Of a DNA stretch of 64,000 nucleotides, positions 28,791-37,121 are shown in pieces (the first letter of the stretch is position 1; every line of letters starts with the position of its first letter). The stretch comes from Devosia sp. YR412. GTDB lineage: Bacteria > Pseudomonadota > Alphaproteobacteria > Rhizobiales > Devosiaceae. The position numbers and the translations under genes were made by a program. Location: positions 124,001-188,000 of the forward strand of contig NZ_FOFL01000003.1 of NCBI RefSeq assembly GCF_900110945.1, in the 5' to 3' direction. The notes under the pieces were generated by a model, which worked only from the letters and a program-made list of their open reading frames with translations, had not been told where the DNA came from and ran no database searches.

Positions 28791-29609
28791 TCAATTTTCC
28801 ACGAACTCCGTGACAAGCTTGAGACGCGTCATCTCCTCCGGGTTGAAATAATACAGCCGCTCCGGCGGCGTTTCGAGCGCATGCAGCCACAGTGCCGGAT
28901 CGACCCCGGTCTTGGTCAGGTGGCTGATGATTTCGCCGGTCGTACTCTGGGCGCCACTCATGGCGGAGCCGGCCACGCGCAAAGCGTTCTGCGCATCGCC
29001 CGACAGGGCCGCCGCATAGATTTGGTGTACGCCGATAGCGGCGTCCCTGCTGGCCAGGCGGCTGGCGCCAGAAGCAAAAATGATCGGGCAGGACGAGGCA
29101 CAGAGCGAGCCGGCAGCGACCTTGGTGGCAAGGCCCTTTTCATGGATCAGACTGCCGATGGCCAGCGCATCCATAACCGATCCTCCGGGCGAATCGAGAA
29201 GCACAGTCTGGACGTATTCGCCACGCGCTTCAATCTCGGCGGCAAACCGCTCGGCCGAACCGACATCGATCGAGCCCGTCAGACGCAGTTCTCCACCGCT
29301 GCCCAGAGCAATTTCCAGTGGTTGTTCCAGCAGTTGCGGGCTGGTCGTTACATTTGGATTGGCGCCGTCACCCGGACCATCCGGATTGAACGGCGGCAGG
29401 ATGGGTTGGGCCGGCACGGCCAGCGCCGCGCCCTCGTTTTCCGTCAGCTCGCGGAAGTCGACATAGAGCACAGAGGCGGTGCCGGCCAGCAAGGCAAAGA
29501 AGGCGACGCGCAGGATATTGCCGTCCTCGAGGTTGGCAACGGCCTGGACCCAGCGCCTGTAGAACGGGCCGTCTTCGGTTGCCGCGCGGGCATTGGCGTC
29601 GGTCTTCAT
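28791..29609 (-). CDS. Membrane-tethered ClpP-fold (COG3904-like) serine protease-like protein
   Basis: 272 residues: one N-terminal membrane anchor (about 33-50), a Pro/Gly-rich linker, then a Clp/crotonase-type fold with VLLDSPGGSVMDALAIGSLI (135-154), GSLCASSCPIIFASG (167-181) and DAAIGVHQIYAA (189-200). The Ser172/173 and His195 positions fit the nucleophile and base of related periplasmic ClpP-like proteins. The catalytic domain should face the periplasm. The start overlaps the preceding gene's stop in ATGA, so it is coupled to the four-TM protein upstream. The substrate is unknown. Confidence 0.72.
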   Translation of the reverse strand: MKTDANARAATEDGPFYRRWVQAVANLEDGNILRVAFFALLAGTASVLYVDFRELTENEGAALAVPAQPILPPFNPDGPGDGANPNVTTSPQLLEQPLEIALGSGGELRLTGSIDVGSAERFAAEIEARGEYVQTVLLDSPGGSVMDALAIGSLIHEKGLATKVAAGSLCASSCPIIFASGASRLASRDAAIGVHQIYAAALSGDAQNALRVAGSAMSGAQSTTGEIISHLTKTGVDPALWLHALETPPERLYYFNPEEMTRLKLVTEFVEN

Positions 29610-30943
29610 GCCGGGCGCGGCCCATCGGTGCGCTTGCGCTGCGCCGCATCGATGGGCGTCACAGTGGCATCGTCAGGGGCAACCTCTGCCACCACCGGCG
29701 TATCGATCGGCTCCGGCTCCACCACGCGCGGTTTCCCCGTCGAGACATCGATCCCCGCTGCTTCCATCTGCCGGAACAGCGCCATGGCGCGCAGCATTTC
29801 GGCGGCGGTGATGTTTTCCGCCTCTTCGAGGCTTTCCGAATCCTTGCGCATGGCGTCGTTGACGATCATCAAAACGAGCACCAGCACCACCGGCAGGAGG
29901 TCGATGGAAATGGCGCCGGCCCAGCTCGGGATGAAATCCTGCCAATAGCGCAACACCGCCTCGGCGCTGGAGAGCGGTACATAGCGGCGCTGGGCCACCG
30001 GTTCGGTGGCGAGGATTTCGTCGGCCGCGGTCGATAACGCGGTGGATTGGGCGGCGACCGAGGTGCGGACGGTTTCCATCACCTGGTTTTGCCGATTGGC
30101 GAGGTCGCCGACCTGGCCGTCAGCCACCGGGGCGATGAAGCCGGCACTGAGGTCAGCCGAGGCTCGCTTCACCGAAGCGGCAACCCCTGTCTGCTGTAGA
30201 GCGGCAATCAGGGCCGAAAGCTGCACGGCTTCGCTCTGGAAGCTGTCGGCACGCGGCTCGACAGCGCCGGGAGTCGAGACCAGTTCGCGCATGGTGGCAA
30301 GACGGGCCGAGCCCTGTTCGAACTGCGAGGCAACTTCGTCGCGACTATCGGTAATCGTGGCGGCCAGCTGGTTCATCTGCGTGCCCATCTGGGTCAGCAA
30401 TTGCACCACGCTGCCCGAGCCGGTGGTGCCGGTCAGAGCGCCGGATTCCCGCTCGTCATTGGCGAGGCCGGTGAAGCGTTCCGCCGCGCGCTGCACGTCG
30501 GGAAGCAGGCTTTGCGCGGCCAGGGCATTGGCATGGGCCTGGTCGAGATCCTCGGCATAGCCCTGCAGCGTCACCGCCATATGCTGTTCGGTGGCGGCCG
30601 AACCGGCGAGCGCTGCCGCATTGAGCCAACTCGACATGGCCATGATCATCGCGCAGCCAATGGCCATGGTGACGAAGAGCCCCACGCGCTGCACGCCGGA
30701 GGTCACCAGCGGCACGAAGCGCAGCATGAAGCTCCAGAAGGCATAGATGGCGACCGACACGGCCGCCGAATAGATGATGGCGGCAAAGAAGACGAAGGTT
30801 GCCGAGCCATCGAGAATGCCGCGCACCCCGAGATAGGTGTAGACGCCCGAGGCCAGGGCCAGCACGGCCAGGGCAAAGCGGGTCATCGTCTCGACGCCCT
30901 TGACGGTCTCGTTGAGGCGGTAGGCGTTGGGTTTCAGCTGCAT
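29606..30943 (-). CDS. Four-TM protein with long coiled periplasmic loop, unknown function
   Basis: 445 residues: membrane helices at about 21-40, 49-72 and 86-106, then about 240 residues rich in Ala/Gln/Ser and largely helical, a final membrane helix near 355-378 (ISIDLLPVVLVLVLMIVNDA) and a charged cytoplasmic tail (KDSESLEEAEN). I do not recognise a named family. The topology recalls sensor or scaffold proteins with an extracytoplasmic helical domain. It is translationally coupled by ATGA to the ClpP-fold protein downstream, which suggests the two act together at the membrane. No clear ribosome site precedes the ATG at 30943. Confidence 0.7.
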   Translation of the reverse strand: MQLKPNAYRLNETVKGVETMTRFALAVLALASGVYTYLGVRGILDGSATFVFFAAIIYSAAVSVAIYAFWSFMLRFVPLVTSGVQRVGLFVTMAIGCAMIMAMSSWLNAAALAGSAATEQHMAVTLQGYAEDLDQAHANALAAQSLLPDVQRAAERFTGLANDERESGALTGTTGSGSVVQLLTQMGTQMNQLAATITDSRDEVASQFEQGSARLATMRELVSTPGAVEPRADSFQSEAVQLSALIAALQQTGVAASVKRASADLSAGFIAPVADGQVGDLANRQNQVMETVRTSVAAQSTALSTAADEILATEPVAQRRYVPLSSAEAVLRYWQDFIPSWAGAISIDLLPVVLVLVLMIVNDAMRKDSESLEEAENITAAEMLRAMALFRQMEAAGIDVSTGKPRVVEPEPIDTPVVAEVAPDDATVTPIDAAQRKRTDGPRPA

Positions 30944-31045
30944 TTATGGCGGGCCCCGGTGTTAGCCGGAGACTAGCATGGCGAAATCGGCAGAATAGCG
31001 GCGGATCGAATGACGGCTGCGTGAAAGCCGGGGGGCTGTCAGTCG

Positions 31046-31160
31046 TCCTTCCCTCCCCCTTGTGGGGAGGGATCGAGGGTGGGGGTGGTTTGGCCCGGAT
31101 AGCGGGGCCCATACCCCCACCCGACCCCTTCGGGGCCACCCTCCCCACAAGGGGGAAGGA
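31046..31160. repeat. Dispersed intergenic repeat, family B, copy 1
   Basis: The left arm contains CCCCCTTGTGGGGAGGGATC and the right arm CCACCCTCCCCACAAGGGGG, forming an imperfect long inverted repeat. The inner segment ACCCCCACCCGACCCCTTCG is the same word seen inverted at 41150-41181. It occupies the gap between the HEAT-like gene and the four-TM gene. Confidence 0.85.
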
Positions 31161-31169
31161 GAAGAAAGG

Positions 31170-31793
31170 CTACCCGTTCATCTTCGCCAGCAGCTTTTCC
31201 ACCCGCTTGCGCTTGCTCTCCTGCACGATATCGCCCAGTCGCTGCGTCAGCACTGCGAGGAATCCCGGCTTCTGCTCCGGAGTGATCACCGGCGCCATGT
31301 CTTCGGCATAGGTGGGAAACTGGTTGGGTGCGGCATGGGCCAGTCGCTCGACCAGCAGCGGCACGGCCTTGTCGCCATAGCCGGCGCGGGCCAGCTTGAT
31401 CAGGATGGAATTGCAATGATCCTTGGCGATGACCGAGCCGCGGTCGGCGGCTTCGATAATGGCGGGCAGTTCTGCGACCAACGTTGCCGCCCGCTGCTCG
31501 GCCACGGCATCCAGCGCGGTCATGGCGCCCCACACCTGGCGGTTGTTCTTGCTCTTCAGCGCTTCGATAAACACCGGGCATTGCCCGCCGACCAGCGCCG
31601 GATCGCGAGCGCCCACCTCATAGAGGACTTTCAGCGCATCATTGGCCTGCCGGGCCGGTCCGGAGCGCACCGCTGCGGCCAGTTCCGCGATAGCACCGGC
31701 GTCCTTACCCGCCACGATCTCTTCCGCCAGCGCCACATTGGGCGCCTCGTCGCGGCGGTCTAGCGCGCTGGATAATCTCTCGAGCACCGACAT
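31170..31793 (-). CDS. HEAT/adaptin-like helical repeat protein
   Basis: 207 residues, almost entirely amphipathic helices about 35-40 residues apart, for example AGAIAELAAAVRSGPARQAN and NNRQVWGAMTALDAVAEQRA, an arrangement typical of HEAT-like solenoids. There is no signal peptide, membrane segment or catalytic motif. The start lies 4 bp after the deoD stop on the same strand, so it is cotranscribed with purine nucleoside phosphorylase; the reason is unknown. A protein-binding scaffold role is inferred only from the fold. Confidence 0.65.
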   Translation of the reverse strand: MSVLERLSSALDRRDEAPNVALAEEIVAGKDAGAIAELAAAVRSGPARQANDALKVLYEVGARDPALVGGQCPVFIEALKSKNNRQVWGAMTALDAVAEQRAATLVAELPAIIEAADRGSVIAKDHCNSILIKLARAGYGDKAVPLLVERLAHAAPNQFPTYAEDMAPVITPEQKPGFLAVLTQRLGDIVQESKRKRVEKLLAKMNG

Positions 31794-31797
31794 GGCA

Positions 31798-32508
31798 TCA
31801 GACCTCTACCGCCACATCCAGTGCCAGTTCGACCATGTCTCGCAGCGAGGTCTGGCGCTGTTCGGCGTCGATTTCGTCCTTGGTGATCAGGCAATCGGTC
31901 ATGGTGCAGATGGTGAGGGCCTTGACCCCAAAGCGCGCCGCCAAAGTATAGAGCGCCGCCGCTTCCATCTCAACGCCGAGCACACCGTGCTCAGGCAGCG
32001 CGTCATAACCCGCCATGCCATTGGCATGGTAGAAAATATCCGAGCTCAGCATATTGCCGGCATGATAGCGCATGCCCGCCGCCTCGGCTTTTTCGGCCGC
32101 CGAACGCAGCAGGCCGAAGTCGGCTATGGGGGCAAAGTTGAAGGCGCCGAAGCGGCCCTTGACGATGGAGCTGTCGGTTGAGGCGCCCTGCGCCAGGATC
32201 AGGTCCCGGACCTTCACCTTGGCATTGAGCCCGCCACAGGTGCCGACGCGGATCAGCGTCTTGGCACCATAGACATTGATCAGCTCATGCACATAGATGG
32301 CCAGAGATGGCTGGCCCATGCCCGAGGCCTGTACCGACACCGGCTTGCCCTTCCAAGTGCCTGTATAGCCCAGGCAATTACGCACCGAGTTGACCAGTTT
32401 GGCATCGTCGAAAAACGTCTCGGCAATCCACTTGGCGCGCAGGGGATCGCCCGGCAGCAGCACGGCCTCGGCATAGTCACCCGGCTTGGCGTGGTTATGA
32501 GGGGTCAT
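31798..32508 (-). CDS. deoD: Purine-nucleoside phosphorylase, DeoD type
   Basis: DeoD phosphorolyses purine (deoxy)ribonucleosides to base and pentose 1-phosphate. The 236-residue protein resembles the hexameric E. coli enzyme: LLPGDPLRAKWIAETFF, TGTWKGKPVSVQASGMG, RVGTCGGLNAK, and the ribose-binding VEMEAAALYTLA. The ATG at 32508 is preceded by AAAGGAT; the open frame continues far upstream, but only as antisense of argC and leuD. Other deo genes are absent, and the HEAT-like gene follows directly. Confidence 0.94.
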   Translation of the reverse strand: MTPHNHAKPGDYAEAVLLPGDPLRAKWIAETFFDDAKLVNSVRNCLGYTGTWKGKPVSVQASGMGQPSLAIYVHELINVYGAKTLIRVGTCGGLNAKVKVRDLILAQGASTDSSIVKGRFGAFNFAPIADFGLLRSAAEKAEAAGMRYHAGNMLSSDIFYHANGMAGYDALPEHGVLGVEMEAAALYTLAARFGVKALTICTMTDCLITKDEIDAEQRQTSLRDMVELALDVAVEV

Positions 32509-32640
32509 GAGGCGCGATCCTTTGTGCGAGTGGCCCAAGCATTGCCATTGTGAGGCCTGCACTGCAACCATGCGGCGGCTGACGTCTTGACCTCGACACA
32601 TGCGGGGTCCATTTACGCTGCCGCAATCGGAGATATGCCA

Positions 32641-33591
32641 ATGGTCGCCAAGATTTTCATCGACGGGGAAGCCGGAACCACGGGTCTGCAGATCCGCGAG
32701 CGCCTGGCCGGCCGGCGCGACCTCGAAGTGCTGTCGATTGCCCAGGACAAGCGCAAGGATCAGGATGAGCGCAAGCGCCTGCTCAATGAAGCCGATGTCG
32801 CCATCCTCTGCTTGCCCGACGATGCAGCGAAGGAAAGCGTCAGCCTGATCGACAATGGCACGACCCGGGTGATCGACGCCTCGACGGCCTATCGTGTCGA
32901 TCCCGATTGGGCCTATGGCTTTGCCGAAATGGACAAGAACCAGTCGGACGTGATCGCCAAGGCGCGTTTCGTTTCCAATCCCGGCTGCTATCCGCAGGGC
33001 CCGATCGCGACGCTGCGTCCGCTGATCGAAGCGGGTCTCTTGCCCGACAGTTTTCCGATCAGCGTCAATGCCATTTCCGGCTATTCCGGCGGCGGCAAGC
33101 AGATGATCGCCGAATATGAGGCGGCTGGCGACGAGGCCAGCGAATACATGCCCTATGGCCTGACCTTCCAGCACAAGCATGTGCCGGAGATGACCAAATA
33201 TACCAAGCTTTCGGGCGCACCGCTGTTCGTCCCGTCGGTCGGTGACTATGCCCAGGGCATGGTGACCTTCGTGCCGCTGCAGCTCGGCCAATTGGCCAAG
33301 GTCCCGAGCGGCAAGGATATCCACGCCGCCATTGCCGATCATTTCGCCGGTATCAAGGACAGTTTCGTCCAGGTCGCGCCCTATGCTGACCTTGCCAAGA
33401 CGCCCGAGCTCGATCCCGAGATCTACAACAATACCAACACCATGAAGCTGCATGTCTTCGCCAATGACGCGCGGGCGCAGGTGCTGCTGGTGGCGGTCTA
33501 TGACAATCTCGGCAAGGGCGCCTCGGGTGCTGCGGTGCAGAACCTCAACCTGATGCTGGGCGTGAGTGCGAAGGAAAGTCTCGCAGCCTGA
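32641..33591 (+). CDS. argC: N-acetyl-gamma-glutamyl-phosphate reductase (type 2)
   Basis: ArgC reduces N-acetylglutamyl phosphate to the semialdehyde in arginine synthesis. At 316 residues it belongs to the shorter type 2 branch; it begins VAKIFIDGEAGTTGLQI and has the catalytic cysteine in VSNPGCYPQGP. I start at the ATG at 32641, with CGGAGA seven bases upstream; an ATG two codons earlier is too close to that site. It is divergent from deoD and followed on the same strand by leuD. No other arg genes are in the window. Confidence 0.94.
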   Translation: MVAKIFIDGEAGTTGLQIRERLAGRRDLEVLSIAQDKRKDQDERKRLLNEADVAILCLPDDAAKESVSLIDNGTTRVIDASTAYRVDPDWAYGFAEMDKNQSDVIAKARFVSNPGCYPQGPIATLRPLIEAGLLPDSFPISVNAISGYSGGGKQMIAEYEAAGDEASEYMPYGLTFQHKHVPEMTKYTKLSGAPLFVPSVGDYAQGMVTFVPLQLGQLAKVPSGKDIHAAIADHFAGIKDSFVQVAPYADLAKTPELDPEIYNNTNTMKLHVFANDARAQVLLVAVYDNLGKGASGAAVQNLNLMLGVSAKESLAA

Positions 33592-33660
33592 CAAGTGTGG
33601 CGATGGCGTAACCATGAGTACGCCATCGAACGCTTTCGCCGTCTCCCGACTTGACCGGAA

Positions 33661-33695
33661 CCTCGCTTTGCGCAAAGACCCTTGGCAAAGCGAGG
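33661..33695 (+). promoter_or_regulatory. Leader hairpin masking the leuD ribosome binding site
   Basis: CCTCGCTTTGC (33661-33671) and GCAAAGCGAGG (33685-33695) form a perfect 11-bp inverted repeat with a 13-nt loop. The 3' arm contains the CGAGGA ribosome site of leuD, whose ATG is at 33703. If transcribed, the folded leader would hide that site. There is no T-run, so termination is unlikely. Confidence 0.65.
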
Positions 33696-33702
33696 ATTTC
33701 TC

Positions 33703-34308
33703 ATGGACAAGTTCACCAGTCTGACCGGTGTCGCGGCGCCCCTGCCGATCATCAATATCGACACCGACATGATCATCCCCAAGCAGTATCTCAAGACCAT
33801 CAAGCGGACGGGTCTGGGCACGGCGCTGTTCAGCGAAATGCGCTATAACGAAGACGGCACCGAGAACCCAGAATTCGTGCTCAACAAGCCCGGCTATCGC
33901 GGCGCCACCATCATCGTGGCCGGCGACAATTTCGGCTGCGGCTCGTCGCGCGAACACGCGCCTTGGGCACTGCTCGATTTCGGCATCCGTTGCGTCATCT
34001 CGACCAGCTTTGCCGATATTTTCTACAATAACTGCTTCAAGAACGGCATCCTGCCGCTGGTGGTGACGCCCGAGCAGCTCAAATTGCTGCTCGACGATGC
34101 CGAGCGCGGCTCCAATGCGACGCTGACGGTGGACCTCGAAGCGCAGACCGTGCAGGGCCCCGATGGCGGCACGATCCATTTCGATATCGACCCGACCCGC
34201 AAGCAGATCCTGCTCGAAGGCCTCGACGATATCGCCGGCACGCTGAAGTCCGACCCGTCGATCACCTCATTCGAAAACAAGATGGCATCCGACCGCCCCT
34301 GGCTCTGA
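33703..34308 (+). CDS. leuD: 3-isopropylmalate dehydratase small subunit
   Basis: LeuD pairs with LeuC to isomerise 2- and 3-isopropylmalate. The 201-residue sequence starts [15 protein letters not shown] and contains [16 protein letters not shown] and [19 protein letters not shown]. leuC is not in the window and leuB is on the opposite strand at 26369, so the pathway is dispersed. The ribosome site lies in the 3' arm of a perfect hairpin (33661-33695). A RidA gene follows after 13 bp. Confidence 0.95.
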   Translation: MDKFTSLTGVAAPLPIINIDTDMIIPKQYLKTIKRTGLGTALFSEMRYNEDGTENPEFVLNKPGYRGATIIVAGDNFGCGSSREHAPWALLDFGIRCVISTSFADIFYNNCFKNGILPLVVTPEQLKLLLDDAERGSNATLTVDLEAQTVQGPDGGTIHFDIDPTRKQILLEGLDDIAGTLKSDPSITSFENKMASDRPWL

Positions 34309-34321
34309 AGGTTTCACAAAC

Positions 34322-34708
34322 ATGCAGCGTGTATCGACAGGTTCGCCGTTTGAAGCGACCTTTGGCTATTCCCGTGCCGTGCGGCATGAGGACACCGTCT
34401 ATGTCTCCGGCACCACCGGCTATGACTATGCCACCATGACCATGCCCGACGATGTCGGCCAGCAGGCAGCCAATGCCCTCGCCACGATCGACAAGGCGCT
34501 CAAGGAAGCCGGCTCGTCGATCCAGGACACCGTGCGCGTGGTCTATTATGTCGGCGACCGCAATGACGTCGATGCGGTGGTCAAGGCCGTCGGCCCGGTG
34601 TTCAAGGATATCCGCCCGGCCGCCTCCATGCTGATCGTCCAGATGATCGAAGCCGGCATGAAGATCGAGATCGAAGTCACCGCCCGCATCGGCGCCGCCA
34701 ACTCCTGA
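34322..34708 (+). CDS. RidA/YjgF family protein
   Basis: 128 residues of the Rid superfamily, whose archetype hydrolyses reactive enamine/imine intermediates such as 2-aminoacrylate. The fold is indicated by VYVSGTTGYDYATM, QQAANALATIDKALKEAGSS and the conserved arginine in FKDIRPAASMLIV. It follows leuD by 13 bp, consistent with protection of amino-acid metabolism from PLP-derived side products. Subfamily assignment, and so activity, is uncertain: N-terminal positions differ from canonical RidA. Confidence 0.85.
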   Translation: MQRVSTGSPFEATFGYSRAVRHEDTVYVSGTTGYDYATMTMPDDVGQQAANALATIDKALKEAGSSIQDTVRVVYYVGDRNDVDAVVKAVGPVFKDIRPAASMLIVQMIEAGMKIEIEVTARIGAANS

Positions 34709-34709
34709 T

Positions 34710-35900
34710 CTAGCCTGCCGCGAATAAGCCCTGCCCGCGCACGGCAGGGCTTTTCTCTGCCTTGGTCGGTGCCGCGCAGACGCGGTTGCGCCCGCTCCTT
34801 TTCGCCTCATAAAGCGCGATATCGGCGCGGCGCAGCAGGTCGGTGAGCGTTTCACCCGCCTCCATGCCGGCAATGCCGAAACTGGCGCTAACTGGCCGGC
34901 CGCCGATGCTCTCGAGGGCGAGGCTGGCAAAGCTCCGGCGGACCTGCTCGGCATAGTCCTGCCCGCCTTGCGCATCGGCATGCGGTAGCAGGGCAATGAA
35001 TTCCTCGCCGCCGACCCGGCCCAGAATGGTCCTGGCTTTTGCGTGTTGCGCCAGAAGGTCGGCGAAGGCAACGATCACGCCATCGCCGGCGGCATGGCCA
35101 AAACTGTCATTGACGGATTTGAAGTGATCGAGATCTGCAACGACCACGGCACAGGGCGTGGCGCCTCCGATCAGATGCTCCGCGCGGGCTTCAAAGCCAC
35201 GGCGGTTGAGCAGGCCCGATAGCGTGTCGGTTTCCGAGCGCGCAGTCATTTCTGCCAGCACGTCGCGCAGGATGATCAGCAGCAGCAGGATGCCGGTGGC
35301 GATCAGCAACATGCTGCCGACGCTCTGCGAAATGGCGGCATAGGTGGTGCCGATATAGTTCTGCGCCGTGGTGCCGCTGCCCATGTTCACGGCCAGGATC
35401 GGCTTGATCAGAAATTGCACGGCGCTCAGCGCAAACAGCGACACCAGGGCATTGTCCAGCGCCTTGCGGCGCGGAAAGCGCAGGATGGTGATCACCCCCA
35501 GCACATGCACGATGAAGTAGGGCGATTGATACAGCACGTGGCGCAGCGCAGAGTCGCGCGGCAGGTCGAGAATGAGGATATTGAGGAGCAGCGTGCCCAG
35601 CACAAAGGCGATCACGGTGCGCCATGGTGGACTGAGGCGATAATGGCGTGCAAGGGCGATGACGCCCATGGCCGCGCCATATTGCAGGCTGAGCGGCACG
35701 GCGACTTCGATCAACCTGGCATCGGCCTGCGTGGGCAGGAGGATTTCAAGCAGCGGGTTGAACATGCCAAAGGCATAGCCGGCGGCCAGCCAGCGGGCGC
35801 TGGTATTGCTGCGCGCGTAAAGGCTCGCGACGCCAAAAGCGGTGGCGAAGGTAAAGGCGACAAACAGGCTGATGGCCAAAACAAAGGTGGCGGCGCTCAT
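34710..35900 (-). CDS. Seven-TM-like sensor diguanylate cyclase (GGDEF)
   Basis: 396 residues: about six or seven hydrophobic helices through residue 215, then a GGDEF domain (about 225-380) with VVADLDHFKSVNDSFGHAAG and an active-type RVGGEEFIALLPH. No EAL domain follows, and the residues before GGEEF do not form the RxxD inhibitory site. It should make c-di-GMP in response to an unknown membrane or extracytoplasmic signal. The C-terminal tail KSPAVRGQG is encoded over the terminator of the convergent ridA gene. It is the second c-di-GMP enzyme of the window, with 5125-7431. Confidence 0.88.
   Translation of the reverse strand: MSAATFVLAISLFVAFTFATAFGVASLYARSNTSARWLAAGYAFGMFNPLLEILLPTQADARLIEVAVPLSLQYGAAMGVIALARHYRLSPPWRTVIAFVLGTLLLNILILDLPRDSALRHVLYQSPYFIVHVLGVITILRFPRRKALDNALVSLFALSAVQFLIKPILAVNMGSGTTAQNYIGTTYAAISQSVGSMLLIATGILLLLIILRDVLAEMTARSETDTLSGLLNRRGFEARAEHLIGGATPCAVVVADLDHFKSVNDSFGHAAGDGVIVAFADLLAQHAKARTILGRVGGEEFIALLPHADAQGGQDYAEQVRRSFASLALESIGGRPVSASFGIAGMEAGETLTDLLRRADIALYEAKRSGRNRVCAAPTKAEKSPAVRGQGLFAAG
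34726..34754 (+). terminator. Intrinsic terminator of argC/leuD/ridA lying inside the opposite-strand coding sequence
   Basis: AAGCCCTGCC (34726-34735) pairs with GGCAGGGCTT (34743-34752) around a 7-nt loop and is followed by TTTTC. It lies 18 bp past the ridA stop but within the last codons of the convergent diguanylate cyclase, encoding part of its non-conserved C-terminal tail. Confidence 0.8.
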
Positions 35901-36056
35901 AAGCCTTCCAAAACCGGCAATGGCTCTTGATAGCGCCCCCTGCCAAATGCCGGGTTAACGGCCCATCCGGCCTCCAGTGGCCCATAAAAAGAAGATTTGT
36001 TTATTGCCAACAGCTTGGCTGCAAACACCCGGGACCGCATTAAGGCTCTGTTCAGC

Positions 36057-37067
36057 CTAATGGCGCGGTTTCACGCCGAAGGCCTCGGCGAGCAGGCCAT
36101 AGCTGCGCCGGCGCAGTGCGTAGCTGTGGATGGTTGTGGTGACCATCACCTCGTCCACCTCGCTGGACGCGGCTTTTTCCAGAATGGTGTCGCGGACTGT
36201 CTCCGGCGAGCCGACGATCCACAGGGTGCCCTGATGGTCGATCACCGACTGCTGCTGCGGCGTCAGCACCACCTTGTGCGCCTCCTCAGGGCTGAGCAGC
36301 CGGCGCTGTTCGCCGGTCATGAACAGGGCCCATTGCACGGCCTGCGAATGAGACAGGTATTTGGCCTCCTCATCGGTCGGGGCGCAGACCACCGAAACGC
36401 ACATCATGGTTTTCGGCTTGGGGAAGGCTTCCGTTGCCATGAAGGCATAGCGATAGGCTTCAAAGGCCGGGGCAGGGGGCGTGTGGCTGAAATGGGCGGC
36501 AAAGGCATAGCCGATGCCCAATTGCCCGGCCGCCGAAGCGCTGGCGCCAGACGAGCCGAGCAGCCACATCGGCGGCAGGCGGATGCCGCCGGGCGAAACC
36601 GGGACGCGCGAATAGGCATGCTCGGGCGGAAAGCTGTCCTCGTCAAAGGCCATCAGCTCGGCCAGATAGGCCGAAAACTCCTCGCCGCCGCCCGAGCGCA
36701 GCGCCCGCATGGCATAGCCGTCGCCACCCGGCGCGCGGCCCAACCCGAGATCGATACGGCCGGGAAACAGGCCTTCCAATGTGCGGTAGGCTTCGGCAAT
36801 GCGCAAAGGCGCGTGGTTGAGCAGCATGACGCCACCCGAGCCGACGCGGATATTCTTGGTATGGGCTGCGGCGCTGCCGATCAGGATTTCCGGCACGGAT
36901 GAGGCAATGGACGGCATGCCATGGTGCTCGGCATACCACAGCCGCGTATAGCCCAGCCGGTCGGCCTCCTGCGCCAGAAGGATCGTCTCCTGCATGGCCT
37001 CTGCCGTGGAGGTGCCTTCGGCAATGGGGGCGAGATCCTGCAGCGACAGGGCGAAAGGGGCGGCCAT
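36057..37067 (-). CDS. LLM-class flavin-dependent oxidoreductase (luciferase-like, YhbW type)
   Basis: 336 residues with a bacterial-luciferase-like TIM barrel: YTRLWYAEHHGMPSIAS, VGSGGVMLLNHAPLRIAE, FPGRIDLGLGRAPGGDG. This combination marks the MsnO8/YhbW group of FMN-dependent monooxygenase-like proteins, most of which have no assigned substrate. It lies on the minus strand 54 bp downstream of the HI0933-type flavoprotein gene, possibly in one transcript. An imperfect inverted repeat, CATTAAGGCT...AGCCTAATG, lies across its stop codon (about 36037-36061). Confidence 0.88.
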   Translation of the reverse strand: MAAPFALSLQDLAPIAEGTSTAEAMQETILLAQEADRLGYTRLWYAEHHGMPSIASSVPEILIGSAAAHTKNIRVGSGGVMLLNHAPLRIAEAYRTLEGLFPGRIDLGLGRAPGGDGYAMRALRSGGGEEFSAYLAELMAFDEDSFPPEHAYSRVPVSPGGIRLPPMWLLGSSGASASAAGQLGIGYAFAAHFSHTPPAPAFEAYRYAFMATEAFPKPKTMMCVSVVCAPTDEEAKYLSHSQAVQWALFMTGEQRRLLSPEEAHKVVLTPQQQSVIDHQGTLWIVGSPETVRDTILEKAASSEVDEVMVTTTIHSYALRRRSYGLLAEAFGVKPRH

Positions 37068-37121
37068 GGCGATAGTCCTATTGGTGGTTTCCGGCGTTCT
37101 ATCGGCAAATTGCGATGAAAG

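Noticed and set aside
33614..33724. 36-codon frame overlapping the leuD start as a leucine leader peptide
   Set aside because: It has only three Leu codons, not clustered, and no ribosome site, so it does not look like an attenuator peptide.
32509..34179. Long upstream extension of the deoD frame
   Set aside because: It is antisense to argC and leuD. The ATG at 32508 has a ribosome site and gives the usual DeoD length.
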